Origin: an uncultured Prevotella sp.
GTDB taxonomy: Bacteria; Bacteroidota; Bacteroidia; Bacteroidales; Bacteroidaceae
Assembly: GCA_905196835.1 (NCBI GenBank)
Contig: CAJJWN010000041.1
Coordinates: forward strand, 1-26,019
Direction: 5' to 3'
Length of the DNA: 26,019 bases
Position numbers and translations under genes: made by a program. Below the pieces are notes generated by a model that saw only the letters and a program-made list of their open reading frames with translations, had not been told where the DNA came from and ran no database searches. Below are positions 15,218 to 22,049 of the stretch, one piece after another; position 1 is the stretch's first letter; each line of letters starts with the position of its first letter.

Positions 15218-16555
15218 TTAGTCCAACAAATGTACGAGTTCTTGTTTCATCTCTTCGTCTATCTCTCTGTAACGGCGGAAAGCCTTGCTGCCTTCTTTAT
15301 GCCCCGATACCGATGAAACCAAATCCGGGTCTTTCACCTTTTTATACATATTCCCGATAAAGGTCTTTCGAGCCGTATGTGTGGTGGCGACCTCGTACAG
15401 ATACTTCTGCTCGGGCTTACGGGTCAGAGGATTAAGCACCGTAACGATTCTGTTCAGTCCGGCAAGTCTGAAAGCCTCCTTGATAGCCTGATTATATTTC
15501 TGCTCCGATATGAACGGAAGCAAAGTTTCTCCATCATAGTCTTTGTAGCGTTCAAGAATGGTTTTGGCGATGTCGTTCAATGGCACTCTCACCGTTCTTG
15601 GATTATGATTGCGCGTCTTTCCTTGAATGTACTCCAATGCACCATTCACGAGGTTCTTCTTCGTGAGTTTATAAAAGTCACCCACACGACAACCCACCAC
15701 AGTTTGGAATACAAAAATGTCACGTTGCACTGCCAATTGTGGGCGCATAGATAAATCTGCTTCAAATAGTTGGTTACGTTCCTGCAAGGTTATATAAATA
15801 GGTGTACCATAAAGACATTCTTCAATCGGAAATTTGTCAAACGGGCGGTTGATAGTCTTCCCCTGATTATAGCACCATATAAAAAAGGTACGTATGCGCG
15901 AGAAGCAATCAATGAGCGTATTCTTTCCTCTGGGTTGTGGAGTACGCTTTTCGGGAATAGTAGCGTAAATCTCAGGATATTCTTCAGCGTAAGCGTGTTC
16001 ATTCTCCATAAAATCCCAAATGTCTGCAAGCGTATCTTTGGTAACTGTATTTATGTCCAGTGAAAAGTCTTTCATGCCCCTTCTTGTTTCTCTGATGAAC
16101 AGCTCATAGCGCATGAGAGCTCTTTTTACCACACGGAAATTCTTTTTCCTCACTTCTGACAAACTATGCTTTTCCAGAAATTCATCAAACAGTTCGGTAA
16201 AAGTTGGTGGATTTTCAGCAGCCAGTTCTTCTTCCGTCTTGTATTTGTCCGGGTGATGGAATCTGTCTATCACTTCTCCTAACCATTCGCTGTCGGCATC
16301 ATCCCTATATTCCCTTTCAATCATTCGGGTCAATGCCTGTACCTTATGGTTCAAGTCTATCTTTTCATCTTCCGGCACCAAAGCCACGCGGTCTTTGTAT
16401 CCCTGCTTTTCCGGGCTCCAATGGTTGGGGCTAATGGAAAGCTCACTTGCCGCCTTGATGTCTTTCTTTCCGTCACGCAGGCGGAAATAGATGGTGGCTT
16501 TGGTCTCCAAATCATTCTTCTTTGCCGTTTTTCGTATGAATGCAGTCACTTTCAT
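15218..16555 (-). CDS. Tyrosine recombinase, integrase of element 1
   Basis: A 445-residue site-specific recombinase of the phage-integrase family. The order is an N-terminal Arm-type domain (ATIYFRLRDGKKDIKAA region), a core-binding SAM-like domain (about residues 117-235) and the catalytic domain. The catalytic set is visible: Arg290 in VVGCRVGDF, a candidate Lys313 in QGKTRN, His393 and Arg396 in HTARKTF, His419 in SGHKEG and the nucleophile Tyr429 in FRRYRE. It should insert and excise element 1 at tRNA-Leu. ATG 16555 is chosen over a GTG at 16585, because a perfect -7 box ends two bases before that GTG. It is the gene nearest attR and reads away from it, as expected. Confidence 0.94.
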   Translation of the reverse strand: MKVTAFIRKTAKKNDLETKATIYFRLRDGKKDIKAASELSISPNHWSPEKQGYKDRVALVPEDEKIDLNHKVQALTRMIEREYRDDADSEWLGEVIDRFHHPDKYKTEEELAAENPPTFTELFDEFLEKHSLSEVRKKNFRVVKRALMRYELFIRETRRGMKDFSLDINTVTKDTLADIWDFMENEHAYAEEYPEIYATIPEKRTPQPRGKNTLIDCFSRIRTFFIWCYNQGKTINRPFDKFPIEECLYGTPIYITLQERNQLFEADLSMRPQLAVQRDIFVFQTVVGCRVGDFYKLTKKNLVNGALEYIQGKTRNHNPRTVRVPLNDIAKTILERYKDYDGETLLPFISEQKYNQAIKEAFRLAGLNRIVTVLNPLTRKPEQKYLYEVATTHTARKTFIGNMYKKVKDPDLVSSVSGHKEGSKAFRRYREIDEEMKQELVHLLD

Positions 16556-16587
16556 AAGCTTCGATTCTATTTCTGGATTGAACACTG

Positions 16588-16595
16588 CAAAGATA
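16588..16595 (-). promoter_or_regulatory. -7 box of the integrase promoter
   Basis: TATCTTTG on the minus strand matches the consensus exactly, 32 bases before the chosen ATG. The -33 region is occupied by the two TTGTTCCC sites, so integrase binding there could repress its own gene. Confidence 0.55.
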
Positions 16596-16600
16596 GTGGA

Positions 16601-16619
16601 TTGTTCCCAAATTGTTCCC
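16601..16619 (+). other. Paired TTGTTCCC sites, right end of element 1
   Basis: TTGTTCCC starts at 16601 and 16612, in the same orientation and 11-base spacing as the pair near attL. Candidate integrase arm sites. Confidence 0.55.
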
Positions 16620-16687
16620 GTTTATCCCAAATTTGTTTCAATCTAATTAAATTGAATCACTTTTATATTCTGATATAAGTATTTAAT

Positions 16688-16737
16688 AATCAGTTTAGTT
16701 TAGTTTAAACTTCATCATTTTACTATTTAAACTGATT
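16688..16737. repeat. Inverted repeat at the right end of element 1
   Basis: AATCAGTTTA (16688-16697) is inverted as TAAACTGATT (16728-16737), with the palindrome AGTTTAAACT (16702-16711) between them. It lies 28 bases inside attR and could be an integrase or excisionase binding region. Confidence 0.45.
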
Positions 16738-16765
16738 GTTCCAGATTTAATATTTCAAATGCGGG

Positions 16766-16774
16766 TCTGGGTAC
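16766..16774 (+). other. attR core of element 1
   Basis: TCTGGGTAC repeats the 3' end of tRNA-Leu at 6280-6288. The bases that follow, including a terminator, are what probably followed the tRNA before insertion. Confidence 0.65.
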
Positions 16775-16779
16775 TTCAA

Positions 16780-16818
16780 ACCCTTGGTAATCAACTGATT
16801 ATCAAGGGCTTTTCTTTT
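16780..16818 (+). terminator. Displaced tRNA-Leu terminator
   Basis: CCCTTGgTAATC and GATTAtCAAGGG form a stem of 12 positions with one mismatch around AACT, followed by CTTTTCTTTTT. It sits directly after attR and reads in the tRNA direction, consistent with the original terminator pushed away by element 1. Confidence 0.75.
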
Positions 16819-16952
16819 TATCGGGCGTACTAAAAGTGTACTTCCTGACGAAAAGAAAAAGAAAGAGTACTTTCGCCGTTTTAGCAACCTTATATTTATG
16901 CTTTATTAACGAAGATGTTGCATATTTCTTCCTTTCTCCTGCTTTTGTTTGC
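16819..16952. other. Region between the tRNA terminator and element 2 genes
   Basis: No gene is visible. Related GTACTT-type motifs (AAGTGTACTT at about 16836, GAGTACTTTC at about 16866) lie here and may be an end or regulatory site of element 2. Confidence 0.3.
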
Positions 16953-16982
16953 TTTGAAAACGGTATCCATCACTTATCTTTG
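16953..16982 (+). promoter_or_regulatory. Promoter of the first element 2 gene
   Basis: TTTG (16953-16956), 18 bases, then TATCTTTG (16975-16982), both matching consensus. The gene starts 31 bases downstream. Confidence 0.7.
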
Positions 16983-17013
16983 TAACCCAAACCGATTTTA
17001 ATGCACAACGTAT

Positions 17014-17922
17014 ATGGAAGATTTCAGAGAAACCAACTTCAAAAAGATACAGCAGTTACTTGATAAATGTGTTGCCCATGAATACGGGATGAAAACTAAT
17101 GCGCTTGCCTTAAAGCGTGAATACCTGACGGAAGCGCAAATGAATGACTACATCCGGCAAGAAATTTTCAACGTGACCGAGAACCTTGTATCCCTATGCC
17201 AAAAGAACCGTGCCCTGCACAATATACGTTTTGACATACTGATGCCGGACTTCCTTTGGGAAAGCGGTTTCTTCGAGAATCTCTCTTTTGACGAGCGGAA
17301 AAAATATATTTCGTTCCAATGTTCTTCTTTTGATATGGACAAATACCTGCAATCTTCCACTTGCTATGATGAGCAGCTTCCGTTCTTTTCTTCCATTGTG
17401 CGCCTTGTCATGCAGACCCAATATCTGGAATACCTCCAACAATCGGAGGACGCCAGTCATGCCTCTGTTCCTTTGGATGAGAAATCAGAAGAACAGCCAA
17501 AAGAAGAAGAGAAGGCACAGCCTGAGCCGACCAAGATAGTCGGGAAATCCAATCCATTCAAATCAGTCCTTACAACGCAACAAATCAAACTGTTGGTCGA
17601 ATGTATCAACGAAGCGCACATATTCACCACGACAATCACCCCGAAAATCCTTTCGGACTTCTTCGCCTGCAAACTGAACGGGGTATTGAAGTCCAACAAC
17701 AACCGCTTGCTGGCTTATCTGATGATGCAGCTTAGCTGCTACAACTATATCGCTTATGAGTGGCAGTCCGTCATAGCCAACAACAAGCTGGTACTTGCCA
17801 AGATAAAAGACAAATACCTCACACGCAGCGACTTGTCGAGCGCGACAGACAACGTGAAGTGCATCTACCCGAAAGGATACGAAATCATAGACAAATACAT
17901 CAAGCAACTGCAAAAAGGTTGA
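17014..17922 (+). CDS. Element 2 protein of unknown function
   Basis: A 302-residue soluble protein. The N-terminal half is helical. A Lys/Glu/Pro-rich linker (about residues 150-175, EEQPKEEEKAQPEP) leads to a C-terminal domain of about 115 residues with KLLVECINEAHIF, then LKSNNNRLLAYLMMQLSCY and an EWQSVIANN segment. C-terminal modules of this kind are frequent in Bacteroides mobile-element proteins next to integrases or excisionases, but I know no function for them. It has its own promoter and is 230 bases from the next gene, so it may be regulated separately. It holds the position that the integrase neighbour holds in element 1. Confidence 0.75.
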   Translation: MEDFRETNFKKIQQLLDKCVAHEYGMKTNALALKREYLTEAQMNDYIRQEIFNVTENLVSLCQKNRALHNIRFDILMPDFLWESGFFENLSFDERKKYISFQCSSFDMDKYLQSSTCYDEQLPFFSSIVRLVMQTQYLEYLQQSEDASHASVPLDEKSEEQPKEEEKAQPEPTKIVGKSNPFKSVLTTQQIKLLVECINEAHIFTTTITPKILSDFFACKLNGVLKSNNNRLLAYLMMQLSCYNYIAYEWQSVIANNKLVLAKIKDKYLTRSDLSSATDNVKCIYPKGYEIIDKYIKQLQKG

Positions 17923-17952
17923 GCATAGTCTGAGCGGTCAAACAAAGCTCAA

Positions 17953-17982
17953 TTTGACTTCATTTCCAAGCCTTTAACTTTG
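17953..17982 (+). promoter_or_regulatory. Promoter of the element 2 replication operon
   Basis: TTTG (17953-17956), 18 bases, then TAACTTTG (17975-17982). The spacing is the same as in the promoter at 16953. The leader to the helix-turn-helix gene is about 165 nt. Confidence 0.7.
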
Positions 17983-18042
17983 CCCCCGTTAACAAAACGA
18001 TGCGGCATGTCGGCATAGGTCAAAACAAAAATATTTCACGTG

Positions 18043-18056
18043 AGTTACCCGTAACT
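18043..18056. promoter_or_regulatory. Palindrome AGTTAC-CC-GTAACT in the leader
   Basis: A perfect 14-bp palindrome lies about 55 bases after the expected transcript start, flanked by CACGTG and TATGTG. GGTGCGCACC, another perfect palindrome, lies further down at about 18112. Both are candidate operators for the helix-turn-helix protein encoded just after them. Confidence 0.4.
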
Positions 18057-18154
18057 TATGTGTTGATGTTTTGGAGGATGCCGATTTTTGCTCCATCAAA
18101 AATAAAACGAGGGTGCGCACCTTCATATTGTTTCACCAAAAAGTTTCAAGCAAT

Positions 18155-18442
18155 ATGGAAAAAACTTTGGAAATGCGAGTGGAAGAACTCGAAAGAATGT
18201 TGTTCCTAACCAAGAACGTGCTTAGCTTTGATGAAGCGAGCACATTCCTCAACCTGTCCAAAAGTTACCTTTACAAGCTGACTTCGGGCAATCTGATTCC
18301 CCATTACAAGCCGCAGGGGAAGATGCTTTATTTTGAGAAGTCCGAACTGGAAGCATGGCTCCGCCAGAATCCGGTAAAGACCAAAACGCAGATAGAGCAG
18401 GAAGCGCAGAAGTATGTTCTCAACCATCCCTTAAAGAAGTAA
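18155..18442 (+). CDS. Helix-turn-helix protein, excisionase/regulator type (element 2)
   Basis: A 95-residue DNA-binding protein with a single HTH_17-type winged helix (about residues 22-70: VLSFDEASTFLNLSKSYLYK, then LIPHYKPQGKMLYFEKSELE), preceded by a short helix and followed by a Lys-rich tail. Such proteins act as excisionases or operon regulators in Bacteroides elements. The ATG at 18155 is chosen over one 84 bases upstream, because the extra residues do not fit the family. The RepA gene starts five bases after its stop, so it leads that operon. It is a functional counterpart of the element 1 protein at 12674, but the two are clearly different in sequence. Confidence 0.87.
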   Translation: MEKTLEMRVEELERMLFLTKNVLSFDEASTFLNLSKSYLYKLTSGNLIPHYKPQGKMLYFEKSELEAWLRQNPVKTKTQIEQEAQKYVLNHPLKK

Positions 18443-18447
18443 AGCCC

Positions 18448-19521
18448 ATGGAAAACAAGAAAAGCACGGAGGCTAAAGGGGACACCATCATGAATAAGGA
18501 AGATTTTGCTGCCCTTTGGAAAAGCATCCGCCTGAAAGTGACGGACACTTACGATGTGCCGCCTGAAATCCTTTGGGTAAACGGCTCCACCATCGGGACG
18601 CTGGGCAACTTCAGCGCCTCCACAGGCAAGGCGAAAAGCAAGAAGACGTTCAACATTTCCGCCATCGTTGCAGCGGCACTGACCAATGACGAGGTGCTGC
18701 ACTATTCGGCGTGCCTGCCTCCGGACAAACGGAAAATCCTTTATGTGGACACCGAACAGAGCAGATACCATTGCCACAAGGTGATGGAACGCATCCTGCG
18801 GCTTGCCGGACTGCCGACCGACCAAGACAGGGACGACTTTGTTTTCATCGTACTTCGGGAACAGACCCCTGACATGCGGAAGCGGATTATCGAGTATATG
18901 CTGGAGAACATGCCCGATGTGGGGCTGCTCATCATTGACGGCATCCGCGACCTGATGTATGACATCAACAGCCCCAGCGAATCGACCGACCTGATAAACC
19001 TGCTCATGCGCTGGTCAAGCGGATACAACCTGCACATTCATACCGTGCTGCATCTGAACAAGGGGGATGACAATACGAGGGGACATATCGGCACGGAACT
19101 GAACAACAAGGCGGAAACCGTCCTGCAAATCACCAAGAGCACGCAGGACGGGAACATCAGCGAGGTAAAGGCGGCACATATACGCGATCGGGACTTCGAG
19201 CCTTTCGCCTTCCGCATCAACGACAGCGCATTGCCCGAAGTCGTGGACGGCTATGTATTCCAGCAGCCCAAGCAGGAAAAAAGTTTCCCGCTTACGGAAC
19301 TGACTGAACAGCAGCACCGCACGGCGTTGGAAAACGGTTTCGGCAAGCGCACCGTGCAGGGCTATTCCAACGTCATACAGGCGTTGAAGCAGGGCTATGC
19401 AAGCATCGGCTACGAGCGTGGGCGCAATGTCCTCGTGGCATTGAACACCTTCCTCGTGAACAAGCGTATGATTGTAAAGGAAGGAAAGGGATACCGTTAC
19501 AATCCCGATTTTCACTACTAA
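18448..19521 (+). CDS. RepA-like RecA-fold ATPase (element 2)
   Basis: A 357-residue ATPase of the RepA/AAA_25 type used as replicative helicase by small plasmids and mobilizable elements. The P-loop is the divergent SASTGKAKSKKT (residues 56-67), preceded by the strand TIGTLGNF. The second strand KILYVDTEQS (96-105) and Walker B LLIIDGIRDL (160-169) follow, as does the late HLNKGDDNTRGHIGTELNNK region typical of the group. The C-terminal segment looks like a winged helix (GYERGRNVLVALNTFLVNK). It is coupled to the helix-turn-helix gene (gap of five bases). ATG 18448 is used; a longer in-frame start would overlap that gene by 88 bases. Confidence 0.87.
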   Translation: MENKKSTEAKGDTIMNKEDFAALWKSIRLKVTDTYDVPPEILWVNGSTIGTLGNFSASTGKAKSKKTFNISAIVAAALTNDEVLHYSACLPPDKRKILYVDTEQSRYHCHKVMERILRLAGLPTDQDRDDFVFIVLREQTPDMRKRIIEYMLENMPDVGLLIIDGIRDLMYDINSPSESTDLINLLMRWSSGYNLHIHTVLHLNKGDDNTRGHIGTELNNKAETVLQITKSTQDGNISEVKAAHIRDRDFEPFAFRINDSALPEVVDGYVFQQPKQEKSFPLTELTEQQHRTALENGFGKRTVQGYSNVIQALKQGYASIGYERGRNVLVALNTFLVNKRMIVKEGKGYRYNPDFHY

Positions 19522-19684
19522 AAACAGGTTTGGTTTAGTTCGGACATATATATAAGGGGAACAGACTTCCCGTTTCCCGTCACTCCCGGCAATCAAGTCC
19601 GGTACAGTACGGGCGTATATATGAAGGTCTAAACCGGACTGGTACACTTCCCAATTATTCATCATCCACTAAAAAGTTTGCATT
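19522..19684. other. Structured gap between repA and primase genes (origin candidate)
   Basis: Two similar AT-rich units, ATATATATAAGGGG (about 19546) and GTATATATGAAGG (about 19615), each lie next to related GTTTAG/CTAAAC and CGGAC motifs, partly in inverted order. Such repeated AT-rich units beside a rep gene could be a replication origin. No gene is present. Confidence 0.35.
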
Positions 19685-20614
19685 ATGAACATTGAAGAAG
19701 CAAAGAAAATACCCATCGCCGATTACCTGCACAGTCTGGGATATTCACCCGTCAAGCAGCAGGGAGCGAATCTATGGTACAAATCGCCACTGAGGGAGGA
19801 ACATGAAGCATCCTTTAAAGTAAACACAGAACAGGAACAATGGTATGACTTCGGAGCTGGCAAAGGCGGCAACATCATCGCACTGGCACAGGAACTTTAC
19901 TGTTCCGACCATCTGCCGTACCTCTTAAACCGGATAGCAGAACAGGCACAGCATGTCCGCCCGGTCAGTTTTTCTTTTCGGCAGCAAAGGTCGGCACCGA
20001 GTTTTCAACATTTGGAAGTCCGTGACCTCACCCATCCGGCATTGCTCCGTTACTTGCAGGGGCGTGGCATTGACCTTACACTGGCAAAAAGAGAATGCAG
20101 GGAACTGCGTTTCACTCATGACGGCAAGCCCTACTTCGCCATCGGTTTCCCGAATGTGGCTGGCGGCTACGAGGTGCGCAACTCCTTTTTCAAAGGCTGC
20201 ATCGCCCCGAAAGACATCACCCATATCCGGCAACAGGGCGAACCGAGGGAGAAGTGCCTGGTGTTTGAGGGTTTCATGGATTATCTTTCATTCCTCACGC
20301 TAAGGACAAAGAACTACCCTGTCATGCCCAACCTTGACAGGCAGGATTACGTCATACTCAACTCCACCGCCAATGTACAGAAAGCCATTGACGCATTGGG
20401 GCAGTATGAACGCATCCACTGCCTGCTCGACAATGACGGGGCAGGCATCCGGGCAACGCAAGCCATCACAGCGGAATACTCCTATCGGGTACGGGATTTC
20501 TCGCACAATTACCGGGAATATTCCGACCTGAACGATTACCTGTGCGGCAGGAAGCAGGAACAGAAAAACGGACAGAAACTGCTGCTAAAGCAGAAGAAAG
20601 GCAGGGGAATCTAA
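19685..20614 (+). CDS. Toprim-domain primase (element 2)
   Basis: A 309-residue DnaG-type primase for element replication. Residues about 5-70 keep the outline of the CHC2 zinc-finger domain (LWYKSPLREEHEASFKVN, then WYDFGAGKGGNIIALA), but none of the zinc-binding Cys residues is present. The toprim domain follows: the catalytic Glu195 in LVFEGFMDY and the metal-binding LLDNDGAG (Asp249 and Asp251). Missing zinc ligands are common in the primases of these elements, so the protein may still work, perhaps with RepA loading it. It starts 163 bases after repA, across a repeat-rich gap, and is followed by the candidate oriT. Confidence 0.88.
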   Translation: MNIEEAKKIPIADYLHSLGYSPVKQQGANLWYKSPLREEHEASFKVNTEQEQWYDFGAGKGGNIIALAQELYCSDHLPYLLNRIAEQAQHVRPVSFSFRQQRSAPSFQHLEVRDLTHPALLRYLQGRGIDLTLAKRECRELRFTHDGKPYFAIGFPNVAGGYEVRNSFFKGCIAPKDITHIRQQGEPREKCLVFEGFMDYLSFLTLRTKNYPVMPNLDRQDYVILNSTANVQKAIDALGQYERIHCLLDNDGAGIRATQAITAEYSYRVRDFSHNYREYSDLNDYLCGRKQEQKNGQKLLLKQKKGRGI

Positions 20615-20658
20615 CCCGGCGGAGATAGACACTGTGAGCAACGGGCAGACGTTTCTTA

Positions 20659-20710
20659 GGGGAAGCAAGGTTATGTTTCGGTAGACCGAAACCACCTTGC
20701 TTTGCTCCCC
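20659..20710. other. Candidate oriT of element 2 (large cruciform)
   Basis: GGGG (20659-20662) pairs with CCCC (20707-20710), AGCAAGGT (20664-20671) with ACCTTGCT (20694-20701), and TTTCGGT (20676-20682) with ACCGAAA (20685-20691). This nested inverted repeat lies between the primase and mobC genes, the normal place of oriT. A terminator for the replication genes is possible, but there is no T-run after it. Confidence 0.55.
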
Positions 20711-20770
20711 GCAAAGGAAACCGCTCCCGTCGGTCGCAATTTTCAAGACAACTTCCAAAGACAAAAATGT

Positions 20771-21154
20771 ATGACAGATACAAGGAACAAATCAGGCGGT
20801 CGTCCGGCAAAGAACCGGATAGACAAGCAAAGAAGGGTGGTCAGCACGAAGCTGACCGAGTTGCAGTATTACGCCGTCAGGAAGCGGGCGGGTGAAGCCG
20901 GGCTGCGTGTCAGCGAGTACGTGCGGCAGGCGGTCATATCGGCAAAGGTCATCCCCCGGCTGAACAGGCAGGATGCGGACACCCTCCGCAAACTGGCGGG
21001 TGAAGCCAACAACATCAACCAGTTGGCGCACCGGGCAAATGCCGGAGGTTTCGCGCTGGTGGCGGTGGAACTGGTGAAGCTCAAGAACAGGATTGTCGGA
21101 ATCATAAACCATTTGTCGGATGATTGGAAAAATAAAGAAGGGAAGCGGGTTTAA
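20771..21154 (+). CDS. MobC-family relaxosome protein (element 2)
   Basis: A 127-residue protein with the MobC build: a basic N-terminus (SGGRPAKNRIDKQRR), a ribbon-helix-helix segment (VVSTKLTELQYYAVRKRAGE, then LRVSEYVRQAV) and the conserved ANNINQLAHRAN near residue 80. It should bind oriT and assist the relaxase. The ATG at 20771 fits the family start; an ATG 69 bases upstream would run into the candidate oriT. The last 35 bases overlap the relaxase gene, showing translational coupling. It resembles BmgB-type partners of Bacteroides mobilizable elements, in contrast to the long MobC of element 1. Confidence 0.9.
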   Translation: MTDTRNKSGGRPAKNRIDKQRRVVSTKLTELQYYAVRKRAGEAGLRVSEYVRQAVISAKVIPRLNRQDADTLRKLAGEANNINQLAHRANAGGFALVAVELVKLKNRIVGIINHLSDDWKNKEGKRV

Positions 21155-22049
21155 GGGCTGCGTGGACTACGTGCTGGGCAAGGAGCAGGCGGTCTTGCTC
21201 CATGCGGACGGGGTTCTGGCGGAAAGCCGGGGCGACATAATCCGCAGCTTCTGTATGCAGGCGGGGATGAATCCCGGTCTGAAAAAGCCGGTCGGACACA
21301 TCGCCCTGAGTTACTCCGCGACAGATGCACCCAAACTGACGGACGAGAAAATGATACAACTTGCGCAAGAGTATATGCGCGAGATGAAAATCACCGATAC
21401 GCAGTACATCATCGTGCGCCATCAGGACAGGGAACATCCGCATGTGCATATCGTGTTCAACCGCATTGACAACGACGGAAAGACCATTTCGGACAGGAAC
21501 GACCAGTACCGCAACGGGCAGGTGTGCAAGAAGCTGAAAGCCAAGCACGGGCTATACTTCGCCAAAGGCAAGGAGCAGGTTAAGCGGCACCGCCTGAAAG
21601 AGCCGGACAAGTCGAAATACGAGATTTACACGGCTGTGAGGAGTGAAATCGGCAAATCCCTGAACTGGAAGCAGTTGGAAAAGCGGCTGACAGAAAAGGG
21701 CATCGGCATCCGCTTCAAGTATAAAGGACGTACAGACGAGGTGCAGGGCATCTCCTTCACCAAAGGCATCTATACGTTCAAAGGTTCGGAAATAGACCGC
21801 AGTTTCAGCTTCTCCAAGCTGGATAAGCATTTCGGGAACGCAGGAATGGATACCGCAGAAAATAGCCGGCAGCAGATAGTTTCCGCATCCATTCTGGAGC
21901 CTGAGCAAACACCGCAAAGGAACGACAGCCCTTCAATGGGCGGCTTGTTCAGCCTGTTTGATGTTTCGCCGTCTGCTCCATCGGACGAAGAAATCGACTG
22001 GAATCTGAGAAAAAAGAAGAAGAAAAAGAAAAGACAACTTAAACTATAA
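21120..22049 (+). CDS. Relaxase / mobilization nuclease (element 2, MOBP-like)
   Basis: A 309-residue relaxase. Motif I holds the catalytic Tyr17 in CVDYVLGK; motif III is HQDREHPHVHIVFNRI (residues 101-116) with metal-binding His101, His108 and His110. NDQYRNGQVCKKLKAKHGL follows as in the relaxase/mobilization nuclease domain family. The C-terminal part (about residues 175-235) contains a second conserved segment (WKQLEKRLTEKGIGIRFKYK) and ends in a run of seven lysines before RQLKL. It should nick oriT and pilot the strand to a helper conjugation system. The next gene starts on the base after its stop. Confidence 0.93.
   Translation: MIGKIKKGSGFKGCVDYVLGKEQAVLLHADGVLAESRGDIIRSFCMQAGMNPGLKKPVGHIALSYSATDAPKLTDEKMIQLAQEYMREMKITDTQYIIVRHQDREHPHVHIVFNRIDNDGKTISDRNDQYRNGQVCKKLKAKHGLYFAKGKEQVKRHRLKEPDKSKYEIYTAVRSEIGKSLNWKQLEKRLTEKGIGIRFKYKGRTDEVQGISFTKGIYTFKGSEIDRSFSFSKLDKHFGNAGMDTAENSRQQIVSASILEPEQTPQRNDSPSMGGLFSLFDVSPSAPSDEEIDWNLRKKKKKKKRQLKL

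Larger units (their letters stand above)
6280..16774. mobile_element. Element 1: tRNA-Leu-inserted mobilizable integrative element (NBU-like layout)
   Basis: About 10.5 kb is bounded by the tRNA 3' end and its repeat. A tyrosine integrase sits next to the right end and reads inward. Paired TTGTTCCC sites occur inside both ends (6346 and 6357; 16601 and 16612). The inner genes are a helix-turn-helix protein, an SF3 helicase, a relaxase and a MobC-like protein, but no conjugation pore genes. Base composition is far lower in GC than the backbone. The layout resembles Bacteroides NBU mobilizable elements, which integrate at tRNA genes and use a helper conjugative element; exact family membership is inference. 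The left end carries an AT-rich cargo cassette. Confidence 0.85.

Noticed and set aside
16556..16585. GTG start for a 455-residue integrase
   Set aside because: A perfect -7 box ends at 16588, so transcription would begin at or after that codon; the ATG at 16555 is the better start.
17563..17913. Minus-strand frame of 116 codons inside the element 2 unknown gene
   Set aside because: It is contained in the plus-strand gene, which has its own promoter and better composition.
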